From Rhodoferax sp. (GTDB lineage: Bacteria > Pseudomonadota > Gammaproteobacteria > Burkholderiales > Burkholderiaceae_C): a DNA stretch of 5,094 nucleotides. The notes beneath the pieces were generated by a model. The model did not search any database. It was not told the origin of the DNA and saw nothing but the letters and a program-made list of their open reading frames with translations. This document shows positions 1-5,094 of this stretch, piece by piece. The translations under genes and the position numbers were made by a program. The stretch's first letter is position 1. Each line of letters opens with the position of its first letter. The stretch covers positions 1 through 5,094 of the forward strand of contig JADGRK010000203.1 of assembly GCA_017880985.1 (NCBI GenBank), given 5' to 3'.

Positions 1-1191
1 CAACTCGTCCATCCCCAGAATGGCGATGATGTCACGCAGTTCCTTGTAGCGCTGCAGCGTGCCCTGCACGTCGCGTGCCGTGTTGTAGTGGTCTTCGCCC
101 ACCACGTTCGGGTCGAGCTGGCGGCTGGTGGAATCCAGCGGATCGACCGCCGGGTAAATACCGAGCGAGGCGATGTCACGGCTCAGCACCACAGTGGAGT
201 CCAGGTGGGCAAAAGTGGTGGCAGGAGACGGGTCGGTCAAGTCATCAGCGGGCACATAGACGGCCTGGATGGACGTGATGGAGCCGACCTTGGTGGACGT
301 GATGCGCTCTTGCAGGCGACCCATTTCTTCGGCCAGTGTGGGTTGGTAACCCACCGCAGAAGGCATGCGTCCCAGCAGCGCTGACACTTCCGTGCCGGCC
401 AGGGTGAAACGATAGATATTGTCAACGAAGAACAGCACGTCCTTGCCTTCGTCGCGGAACGACTCGGCAATCGTCAGGCCGGTCAGTGCCACGCGCAAGC
501 GGTTGCCCGGCGGCTCATTCATCTGGCCGTAAACCATGGACACCTTGGATTCGCCCAGGTTCTCCAGATTTACGACGCCGGAGTCAGCCATTTCGTGATA
601 GAAGTCATTGCCTTCGCGGGTCCGTTCACCGACGCCAGCAAACACCGACAGACCGCTGTGCGCCTTGGCGATGTTGTTGATGAGTTCCATCATGTTCACC
701 GTCTTGCCGACGCCAGCACCGCCGAACAGGCCGACCTTGCCGCCTTTGGCAAATGGACAGACCAGGTCAATCACCTTGATGCCGGTCTCCAGCAATTCTT
801 GCGACGGGCTGAGCTCGTCATAGGCCGGGGCCTTGCGGTGAATCGAAGCACGCTGTTCGGTGGTGATCGGACCGCGCTCATCAATCGGTGCGCCCAGCAC
901 ATTCATGATGCGCCCGAGCGTGGCAGTACCGACTGGCACCATGATCGGGTTGGCGGTGTTGGACACCATCAAGCCGCGGCGCAGGCCGTCAGACGAGCCC
1001 AGCGCAATCGTGCGCACGATGCCGTCGCCCAACTGCTGTTGCACTTCCAGCGTCAATTCTGTGCCTTCAAGTTTGAGGGCGTCATAAATGCCTGGCATCT
1101 GGTCACGCGGAAATTCCACATCGACCACGGCGCCGATGCATTGAACAATTTTTCCCTGAACCTGGGCGTTGGTTTGTGTATCTTGAGCCAT
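1..1191 (-). CDS. atpD: F1Fo ATP synthase beta subunit, 3' end cut by window edge
   Basis: Catalytic subunit of the F1 head; its nucleotide site makes or hydrolyses ATP as gamma rotates. The frame is open for 397 codons from the ATG at 1191-1189 to base 1, out of roughly 465-475 expected. Visible motifs are the Walker A P-loop GGAGVGKT at residues 157-164 (Lys163), the catalytic glutamate in GERTREGNDF (Glu189, equivalent to E. coli Glu181), Walker B ending at Asp257 in FFVDNIYRF, and the block LLGRMPSAVGYQPTLAEEMG. The last three residues, DEL, begin the DELSEED lever motif that pushes on gamma, so the missing part is the rest of the C-terminal helical domain. Relative to E. coli beta it carries about 8 extra N-terminal residues and about 7 extra near residues 207-215, as in related betaproteobacteria. 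The start is supported by GGAG at 1204-1201, 9 nt upstream. It lies 54 bp after atpG; atpC should follow outside the window. Confidence 0.98.
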   Translation of the reverse strand, partial: MAQDTQTNAQVQGKIVQCIGAVVDVEFPRDQMPGIYDALKLEGTELTLEVQQQLGDGIVRTIALGSSDGLRRGLMVSNTANPIMVPVGTATLGRIMNVLGAPIDERGPITTEQRASIHRKAPAYDELSPSQELLETGIKVIDLVCPFAKGGKVGLFGGAGVGKTVNMMELINNIAKAHSGLSVFAGVGERTREGNDFYHEMADSGVVNLENLGESKVSMVYGQMNEPPGNRLRVALTGLTIAESFRDEGKDVLFFVDNIYRFTLAGTEVSALLGRMPSAVGYQPTLAEEMGRLQERITSTKVGSITSIQAVYVPADDLTDPSPATTFAHLDSTVVLSRDIASLGIYPAVDPLDSTSRQLDPNVVGEDHYNTARDVQGTLQRYKELRDIIAILGMDEL

Positions 1192-1206
1192 TTGGTTTTG
1201 CTCCAA
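1192..1206 (-). promoter_or_regulatory. atpD ribosome binding site in a weak hairpin
   Basis: GGAG (1204-1201) lies 9 nt before the atpD ATG and supports that start. UUGG (1206-1203) can pair with CCAA (1195-1192) across a 7-nt loop, touching two bases of the Shine-Dalgarno. Four pairs are too weak to claim regulation, consistent with the high beta output needed. Confidence 0.5.
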
Positions 1207-1241
1207 TAAGTTTGAATTTTGCTAGTGGGCGGTGCGCTGGT

Positions 1242-1253
1242 GGGCCTAGGCCC
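1242..1253. repeat. 12-bp perfect palindrome centred on the atpG stop
   Basis: The bases GGGCCTAGGCCC form a perfect palindrome whose centre contains the TAG stop of atpG (1248-1246). As RNA it could fold into a 4-bp all-GC stem with a CUAG loop. No U tract follows, so it is not a classical terminator, and transcription must continue into atpD. It may be chance or a short pause or stability element. Confidence 0.5.
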
Positions 1254-2142
1254 CGATGGCGGCAGCGCCGGAGACGATGTCAGAGAGTTCTTTGGTGATT
1301 GCAGCTTGACGGGTCTTGTTATAGACCAGTTTCAACTCGCCAATGACGTTGCCTGCATTGTCGGTGGCTGCTTTCATGGCAACCATGCGCGCGGCATGTT
1401 CAGAAGCCATGTTTTCGGCAACCGACTGATAGACCAGGGCTTCCACGTAGCGCACCAGGAGATCATCGATCACGGTTTGCGCGTCGGGCTCATAAATGTA
1501 GTCCCAGCCGTGCTTGGCACCGGCGGCACTTTCGCTGGCCTGGGTTTCGGCCTGCATCCTGGCCGCCGACAAAGGCAGCAATTGCTCCAGCACCACTTCC
1601 TGTTTCATGGTGTTGATGAAGCGGGTGTAGGAGAGATAGACCGCGCTGATTTCACCCTTGGCGTAAGCATCGAGCAGCACCTTGACCGGGCCGATCAAAC
1701 GCTCAAGATGCGGCTTGTCGCCGAGCTGCGTCACATGTGCCACCACCTTGGCACCAATCCGGTTGAGAAAACCCAAGCCCTTGTTGCCGATGGCCACAGT
1801 TTGCGCTGACAGGCCAGCGCTCTGGAGCTCGCGCAGCTTGTTGGTCAGGCTGCGCAGCACATTGGTGTTGAGGCCGCCGCACAGGCCCTTGTCGGTGGTG
1901 ACCACAATCAGGCCAGCGACTTTGGCGTCGTTGGCTTTCATGAACGCATGCACGTATTCAGGATTGGCTTGGCCCAAATTGGCCGCAATGTTGCGTACCT
2001 TTTCTGCATATGGCCTGGCGGCGCGCATGCGCTCCTGCGCCTTACGCATTTTTGAGACCGAGATCATCTCCATCGCCTTGGTGATCTTCTTCGTGCTCTC
2101 GAAGTTCTTGATCTTGCCGCGTATTTCCTTGCCGGTTGCCAT
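1246..2142 (-). CDS. atpG: F1Fo ATP synthase gamma subunit
   Basis: Central rotor shaft of F1: its coiled coil turns inside the alpha3beta3 hexamer and couples c-ring rotation to catalysis. The 298-residue product has the family's conserved ends. At the N terminus, KEIRGKIKNFESTKKITKAM and SKMRKAQ (residues 5-36) form the first coiled-coil helix. At the C terminus, SEHAARMVAMKAATDNAGN followed by the LVYNKTRQAAITKE region (about 248-285) forms the second. A Rossmann-like middle domain includes GLIVVTTDKGLCGGLN (77-92). It is about 10 residues longer than E. coli gamma; the extra length appears to lie near residues 195-215, an Ala/Glu/Ser-rich stretch before the WDYIYEPD segment. The ATG start has an excellent Shine-Dalgarno, AAAGGAGG at 2154-2147, 4 nt upstream. 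That site lies in a strong inverted repeat with the end of atpA, suggesting translation is coupled to atpA. The stop is TAG, centred in a 12-bp palindrome. Confidence 0.98.
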   Translation of the reverse strand: MATGKEIRGKIKNFESTKKITKAMEMISVSKMRKAQERMRAARPYAEKVRNIAANLGQANPEYVHAFMKANDAKVAGLIVVTTDKGLCGGLNTNVLRSLTNKLRELQSAGLSAQTVAIGNKGLGFLNRIGAKVVAHVTQLGDKPHLERLIGPVKVLLDAYAKGEISAVYLSYTRFINTMKQEVVLEQLLPLSAARMQAETQASESAAGAKHGWDYIYEPDAQTVIDDLLVRYVEALVYQSVAENMASEHAARMVAMKAATDNAGNVIGELKLVYNKTRQAAITKELSDIVSGAAAIGA

Positions 2143-2176
2143 AAAGCCTCCTTTGCTTTTCTAAAGGAGTGCTTTA
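2142..2176 (-). promoter_or_regulatory. atpA-atpG intercistronic hairpin sequestering the atpG Shine-Dalgarno
   Basis: In the mRNA, UAAAGC (2176-2171, starting at the atpA UAA stop) pairs with GCUUUA (2147-2142, ending on the A of the atpG AUG). CUCCUUU (2169-2163) pairs with AAAGGAG (2154-2148). One A (2170) is bulged and the loop is 8 nt (2162-2155). This gives 13 Watson-Crick pairs covering the whole atpG Shine-Dalgarno. The upstream arm CUCCUUU matches the anti-Shine-Dalgarno at the 16S rRNA 3' end. There is no U tract after the stem, so it is not an intrinsic terminator. The pairing is read directly from the sequence; a role in coupling atpG translation to ribosomes finishing atpA is inferred. 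Confidence 0.65.
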
Positions 2177-3727
2177 AGCGAAGGACTTTTTGAAGGCCGC
2201 CGTGGCGGCGTTCAGTTCAGCCTCGGCGTCTTTGTCCATCGCTTTGTCGGCCTCGAGTTTGGCCAGCAAGGCCGCCTGCTTGTCTTTCAGATAGGCATGC
2301 AGACCGTGCTCAAAAGACAGCACCTTGTTGACCGCGATATCGTCAACAAAGCCCTTGTTCACCGCAAACAGCGTGGCCGCCATCAAGGAGATCGGCAATG
2401 GACTGTACTGCGCTTGTTTGAGCAATTCAGTCACGCGGGCACCGCGCTCCAATTGTCTGCGGGTGGCTTCATCCAGATCGGAGGCAAACTGCGCGAACGC
2501 GGCCAACTCACGGTACTGCGCCAGGTCCGTACGAATGCCGCCTGAGAGGGCCTTGATGAGCTTGGTCTGGGCGGCGCCACCGACGCGTGACACCGAAATG
2601 CCGGCGTTGATGGCAGGACGGATGCCGGCGTTGAAGAGTGAGGTTTCCAGAAAAATCTGACCGTCAGTGATCGAAATCACATTGGTTGGCACAAAAGCGG
2701 AGACGTCACCAGCCTGCGTTTCAATGATCGGCAATGCGGTCAAAGAACCGGTCTTGCCCGTCACCGCACCTTTGGTGAAATCGGTGACATATTTTTCGTT
2801 GACGCGAGCGGCGCGCTCTAACAGGCGACTGTGCAGATAGAACACGTCACCTGGGTAGGCTTCACGACCTGGCGGGCGACGCAGCAGCAAGGACACCTGA
2901 CGGTATGCCACGGCTTGCTTGGACAGATCGTCATACACAATCAGGGCGTCTTCGCCCCGATCGCGAAAATATTCGCCCATCGTGCAGCCGGAATAAGCGG
3001 CGACATATTGCATCGCGGCCGACTCCGAGGCGGTGGCCGCCACCACAATGGTGTATTCCATCGCGCCGACTTGCTCCAGCGAGCGCACCACGTTCTTGAC
3101 GCTGGAGGCCTTTTGGCCAATGGCGACATAAACGCAGGTCATGTGCTGACCTTTTTGGTTGATGATGGCGTCAATCGCCACCGCCGTCTTGCCGGTCTGA
3201 CGGTCACCAATGATCAGCTCGCGCTGACCGCGACCGACCGGCACCATCGAGTCAATCGACTTCAGGCCGGTTTGCATCGGTTGGCTCACCGACTGACGTG
3301 CAATCACGCCCGGTGCGACCTTTTCGATCACATCGGTCATCTTGGCATTGATCGGGCCCTTGCCGTCAATCGGTTGACCCAAGGCATTGACCACGCGGCC
3401 TTTGAGCTCGGGGCCGACCGGCACTTCCAGAATACGGCCCGTGCACTTGACGGTGTCGCCCTCGGAGATGTGCTCGTAAGCGCCCAAAATAACGGAGCCC
3501 ACCGAGTCGCGTTCCAGGTTCAGCGCCAGGCCAAAGCAAGGCTGACCATCGACATCGACCGGGAATTCGAGCATTTCGCCCTGCATCACGTCCGACAGGC
3601 CATGAATGCGGCAAATACCGTCAGTGACGGACACTACCGTGCCCTCATTGCGAATGTTGGCGCTGGCCGACAGACCTTCAATACGGCTCTTGATCAGTTC
3701 AGAAATTTCTGCGGGATTGAGTTGCAT
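2174..3727 (-). CDS. atpA: F1Fo ATP synthase alpha subunit
   Basis: Non-catalytic nucleotide-binding subunit of F1; it alternates with beta in the head and supplies the arginine finger to beta sites. The 517 residues compare with about 513 in E. coli. Domains in order: an N-terminal region that contacts delta, beginning with the ISELIKSRIE helix (8-17); a beta-barrel (about 25-95); the nucleotide-binding domain with Walker A GDRQTGKT at 174-181 (Lys180) and Walker B LIVYDD at 262-267; then the alpha/beta signature PAINAGISVS at 371-380, followed by Arg381, the expected arginine finger. The C-terminal helical domain ends in an Ala/Lys-rich tail (KKSFA). The ATG has a Shine-Dalgarno AAGGA at 3739-3735 with 7-nt spacing. 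It follows atpH by 50 bp and precedes atpG by 31 bp. No motif is missing and there is no frameshift. Confidence 0.99.
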   Translation of the reverse strand: MQLNPAEISELIKSRIEGLSASANIRNEGTVVSVTDGICRIHGLSDVMQGEMLEFPVDVDGQPCFGLALNLERDSVGSVILGAYEHISEGDTVKCTGRILEVPVGPELKGRVVNALGQPIDGKGPINAKMTDVIEKVAPGVIARQSVSQPMQTGLKSIDSMVPVGRGQRELIIGDRQTGKTAVAIDAIINQKGQHMTCVYVAIGQKASSVKNVVRSLEQVGAMEYTIVVAATASESAAMQYVAAYSGCTMGEYFRDRGEDALIVYDDLSKQAVAYRQVSLLLRRPPGREAYPGDVFYLHSRLLERAARVNEKYVTDFTKGAVTGKTGSLTALPIIETQAGDVSAFVPTNVISITDGQIFLETSLFNAGIRPAINAGISVSRVGGAAQTKLIKALSGGIRTDLAQYRELAAFAQFASDLDEATRRQLERGARVTELLKQAQYSPLPISLMAATLFAVNKGFVDDIAVNKVLSFEHGLHAYLKDKQAALLAKLEADKAMDKDAEAELNAATAAFKKSFA

Positions 3728-3734
3728 GACTCTT

Positions 3735-3739
3735 TCCTT
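3735..3739 (-). promoter_or_regulatory. atpA ribosome binding site
   Basis: AAGGA on the minus strand lies 7 nt before the atpA ATG, within a purine-rich run that extends upstream. It supports the start chosen for AtpA (MQLNPAEISE), which also matches the family N terminus. Confidence 0.75.
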
Positions 3740-3765
3740 CTTTCATTAATTGGGCTTAACAACCA

Positions 3766-3779
3766 GAAGCTTTCGCCTC
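3766..3779 (-). promoter_or_regulatory. Small GAAA-tetraloop hairpin at the atpH stop codon
   Basis: In the mRNA, GAGGC (3779-3775) pairs with GCUUC (3770-3766), including one G-U pair, and closes a GAAA loop (3774-3771) of the stable GNRA class. The stem starts inside the atpH UGA stop (3780-3778). The 3' arm could instead pair with AGAAG (3741-3737), which overlaps the atpA Shine-Dalgarno. The structures are short, so a function is only a possibility. Confidence 0.35.
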
Positions 3780-4308
3780 AAGCAGTCAACGCCACTTTCA
3801 TTTGTTCCAGACGGGCTTTGACAGAAGAGTCAAGAACCTCATCCCCCACCACCACGCGAATGCCGCCGATCAAATCGGGCTGCAATTGGACGGTGACATT
3901 GAGCTTGCGCGCAAAGCGCTTTTCCAGCGTGACGGTCAGGTCCGCCAGTGCGGCCTCGTCAATCGCAAACGCGCTATAGACCAGCGCGTCAGAGGATCCG
4001 CTTTGGGCGTTCTTCAAGACCCGGAATTGCTCGGCAATTTCAGGCACGGCACTTAAACGTCCATTTTCAATCACGGTGCGCAAGAAGTTTTTTGCCATCT
4101 CCGGCAAAGCCACGCGGGCGACGCCAGTCACCACGTCAAACACCTGGGCATTTGTGACGTTGGGGTTGTCAGAGAATTGCTGCAACTGCGGATTTTTCGC
4201 AATTTCCTGCAAGGCCTCAACCCAGACCGCAGCGCCGTTCAGGTCCGATTTTGTCGCCTTGAACAAGGCTTCAGCATAAGGGCGGGCAATGGTCGCTAGT
4301 TCAGCCAT
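3778..4308 (-). CDS. atpH: F1Fo ATP synthase delta subunit
   Basis: Peripheral-stalk protein that sits on top of F1 and binds the N termini of alpha and the C terminus of b, so the head does not spin with the rotor (OSCP homologue). The product is 176 residues; E. coli delta is 177. The N-terminal six-helix domain begins TIARPYAEALF (6-16) and contains the conserved NFLRTVIENGRL (74-85). The C-terminal domain carries the family signature LIGGIRVVVGDEVLDSSVKARL, positions 146-167, with its Gly-Gly, Asp and Ser residues intact. The ATG at 4308-4306 is preceded by AAGAGG (4320-4315), which overlaps the atpF stop codon across a 10-bp gap, so b and delta translation are probably coupled. It ends in TGA, 50 bp before atpA, and a GNRA-type hairpin begins within that stop. 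Confidence 0.97.
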   Translation of the reverse strand: MAELATIARPYAEALFKATKSDLNGAAVWVEALQEIAKNPQLQQFSDNPNVTNAQVFDVVTGVARVALPEMAKNFLRTVIENGRLSAVPEIAEQFRVLKNAQSGSSDALVYSAFAIDEAALADLTVTLEKRFARKLNVTVQLQPDLIGGIRVVVGDEVLDSSVKARLEQMKVALTA

Positions 4309-4314
4309 GGTGCG

Positions 4315-4320
4315 CCTCTT
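4315..4320 (-). promoter_or_regulatory. atpH ribosome binding site overlapping the atpF stop
   Basis: AAGAGG lies 6 nt before the atpH ATG, and its first two bases are the last two bases of the atpF TAA stop (4321-4319). A ribosome ending atpF therefore sits on the atpH initiation region, a layout that favours re-initiation and roughly matched synthesis of b and delta. Confidence 0.7.
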
Positions 4321-4789
4321 ACAGCTCAGTCTTCAAACGGCCAAGCAAATCAGCGTGGACGCTGGCATTGACTTCGCGCCGAAGAATCTGCTCAGCCCCT
4401 TTGACCGCCAGCGCCGCCACTTGCTCACGCAAGCCTTCACGCGCCTTGACCGTTTGCTGATCCGCTTCAACTTTGGCGGCAGCAATGATCTTGTTGCCTT
4501 CTTCAGTTGCTTTTGATTTGGCTTCTTCAACCATGGCTTGGCCGCGACGCTCCGCATCCGCCAGCCGTGCAGCCGTTTCAGTGCGCGACTTGGCCAACTC
4601 GGCGTCGATCCGCTGATTGGCGGACGAGAGCTCGGACTTGGCTTTGTCAGCCGCGGCGAGACCGTCGGCGATTTTGCTGGCACGCTGATCCAATGCCGCC
4701 GCTATCGGTGGCCAGATAAGTTTCATCGTAAACAGCACCAGCAATGCGAAGACGATGGCCTGCGCCACCAGTGTTCCATTAATGTTCAC
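4319..4789 (-). CDS. atpF: F1Fo ATP synthase b subunit, GTG start
   Basis: Peripheral stalk of the synthase: a dimer anchored in the membrane by one N-terminal helix and extending as a long coiled coil to delta and alpha. The 156-residue product matches the usual length (E. coli 156). Residues about 5-27 form the transmembrane segment (TLVAQAIVFALLVLFTM) followed by KLIWPPI, typical of the family. Residues about 30-140 are charged and Ala-rich with few helix breakers, as expected for the stalk coiled coil. The C-terminal AALAVKGAEQILRREV region (125-140) is the delta-binding end. The start is GTG (4789-4787), giving MNIN-, which matches remembered betaproteobacterial b subunits; no upstream ATG fits. 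AAGGAG at 4802-4797 lies 7 nt upstream, partly inside a hairpin. The GTG and the hairpin may hold b output below that of c, since about two b are needed per c ring. Confidence 0.97.
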   Translation of the reverse strand: MNINGTLVAQAIVFALLVLFTMKLIWPPIAAALDQRASKIADGLAAADKAKSELSSANQRIDAELAKSRTETAARLADAERRGQAMVEEAKSKATEEGNKIIAAAKVEADQQTVKAREGLREQVAALAVKGAEQILRREVNASVHADLLGRLKTEL

Positions 4790-4796
4790 AGTAAAG

Positions 4797-4820
4797 CTCC
4801 TTCAACAAGGTTGTTGCAGG
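4797..4820 (-). promoter_or_regulatory. atpE-atpF intercistronic hairpin overlapping the atpF Shine-Dalgarno
   Basis: In the mRNA, CCU-G-CAACA (4820-4812) faces UGUUG-A-AGG (4807-4799) around the 4-nt loop ACCU. This gives 5 plus 3 pairs with one G/A mismatch. The AGG arm is the core of the atpF Shine-Dalgarno AAGGAG (4802-4797), which sits 7 nt before the GTG start. The pairing is modest in stability. A damping effect on b-subunit translation after the heavily used c gene is inferred. Confidence 0.45.
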
Positions 4821-4826
4821 CAGGGT

Positions 4827-5090
4827 TTACTTGACCAGACGTGCGATTTGAGCCAGAAACGGGTTGGCGGTGGCGAACCACAGCGCAATGCCGGTACCGA
4901 TAATGAAGGCCGCATCGATCAGACCGGCCAGCACGAACATCTTGGTCTGGAGTTCGCCCATGAGTTCAGGCTGACGCGCAGCAGCTTCAAGGTATTTGCT
5001 ACCCATGACGCCGATACCGATACAAGCACCCAAGGCACCCAGACCAATGATCAGGCCAGCAGCCAGCGCAGCAAAACTAATAACTTCCAT
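4827..5090 (-). CDS. atpE: F1Fo ATP synthase c subunit (proteolipid)
   Basis: Forms the membrane rotor ring of Fo; each copy carries one ion on a carboxylate in its second helix. The 87-residue product is a two-helix hairpin. Helix 1 (about 5-30) has the Gly/Ala packing motif GLGALGACIGIG (16-27). The polar loop ARQPEL (38-43) contacts gamma and epsilon. Helix 2 (about 50-75) has the ion-binding Asp59 in AGLIDAAF, equivalent to E. coli Asp61. The Ser/Thr partners after the carboxylate that mark known sodium-binding rings are absent (Ala60-Ala61 instead), so proton use is inferred. After NPF (76-78) there is a short tail, LAQIARLVK. The ATG at 5090-5088 matches the family N terminus (MEVISF). 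Only 4 bases upstream are present, so its ribosome binding site cannot be judged. atpB is expected just outside the window. Confidence 0.98.
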   Translation of the reverse strand: MEVISFAALAAGLIIGLGALGACIGIGVMGSKYLEAAARQPELMGELQTKMFVLAGLIDAAFIIGTGIALWFATANPFLAQIARLVK

Positions 5091-5094
5091 GATT

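Noticed and set aside
1..1191. Truncated or broken atpD
   Set aside because: The frame is open to the very first base and stops within the conserved DELSEED motif, so the gene is cut by the window edge and not by mutation.
595..1209. A 204-codon plus-strand open frame antisense to atpD
   Set aside because: It mirrors the beta-subunit coding strand, has no known motif and no independent support. It is a shadow of atpD.
1219..1809. A 196-codon plus-strand open frame antisense to atpG
   Set aside because: It is a shadow of atpG, with a Gly/His-rich composition expected from the reverse of its codons, and no ribosome binding site or domain.
2142..2176. Intrinsic transcription terminator between atpA and atpG
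   Set aside because: The stem is strong, but it is followed by the atpG start and not by a U tract, and its lower half is AU-rich. Termination there would cut gamma, beta and epsilon from the operon. A translational role fits better.
2831..3979. A 382-codon open frame on the plus strand, antisense to atpA and atpH
   Set aside because: It lies wholly opposite two fully conserved genes, its protein is rich in His, Arg and Ala with no recognisable domain, and I see no good ribosome binding site. Long antisense frames are common opposite GC-rich coding sequence.
4827..5090. Sodium-dependent ATP synthase
   Set aside because: The c subunit has Asp59 followed by Ala-Ala and lacks the Glu-Ser/Thr arrangement of known sodium-binding rings, so the ordinary proton type is the better reading.

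Overview
The window is one uninterrupted stretch of a bacterial F1Fo ATP synthase (atp) operon, read entirely from the minus strand. In transcription order (right to left) it holds atpE (c), atpF (b), atpH (delta), atpA (alpha), atpG (gamma) and the first 397 codons of atpD (beta). This is the classical proteobacterial order; atpB (and probably atpI) should lie just beyond the right edge, and the rest of atpD plus atpC beyond the left edge. The moderately GC-rich sequence and the protein features point to Burkholderiales, most likely Comamonadaceae (Rhodoferax/Polaromonas-like). These features are the c subunit with GACIGIG and RQPEL, a 156-residue b subunit beginning MNIN, a 298-residue gamma, and a beta subunit with an extra N-terminal stretch and a NLENLGES-type insertion. 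The taxonomic call rests on remembered family patterns, not on a search.

Layout: atpE 5090-4827, 37-bp gap, atpF 4789-4319 (GTG start), 10-bp gap, atpH 4308-3778, 50-bp gap, atpA 3727-2174, 31-bp gap, atpG 2142-1246, 54-bp gap, atpD 1191 to the left edge. All catalytic and structural motifs looked for are intact. I saw no frameshift, pseudogene, mobile element, tRNA, CRISPR or convincing internal promoter. No stretch longer than 54 bp lacks a gene.

The c ring (AtpE) and the b stalk (AtpF) are membrane Fo parts. Delta (AtpH) joins b to the top of the alpha3beta3 head (AtpA, AtpD), and gamma (AtpG) is the rotor shaft. Proton flow through Fo turns c and gamma and drives ATP synthesis at the beta sites.

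The protein content is ordinary. The most noteworthy signal is in the short intercistronic gaps. The atpA-atpG gap is almost entirely a 13-bp, single-bulge inverted repeat running from the atpA stop codon to the first base of the atpG start, and it buries the whole atpG Shine-Dalgarno. A smaller hairpin covers part of the atpF Shine-Dalgarno ahead of a GTG start. Further small structures sit at the atpH and atpG stops. Together they suggest that translational coupling sets subunit ratios (c >> b, alpha > gamma). This is inference from sequence and needs experimental or comparative support. I found no sign of a previously undescribed system beyond these junctions.
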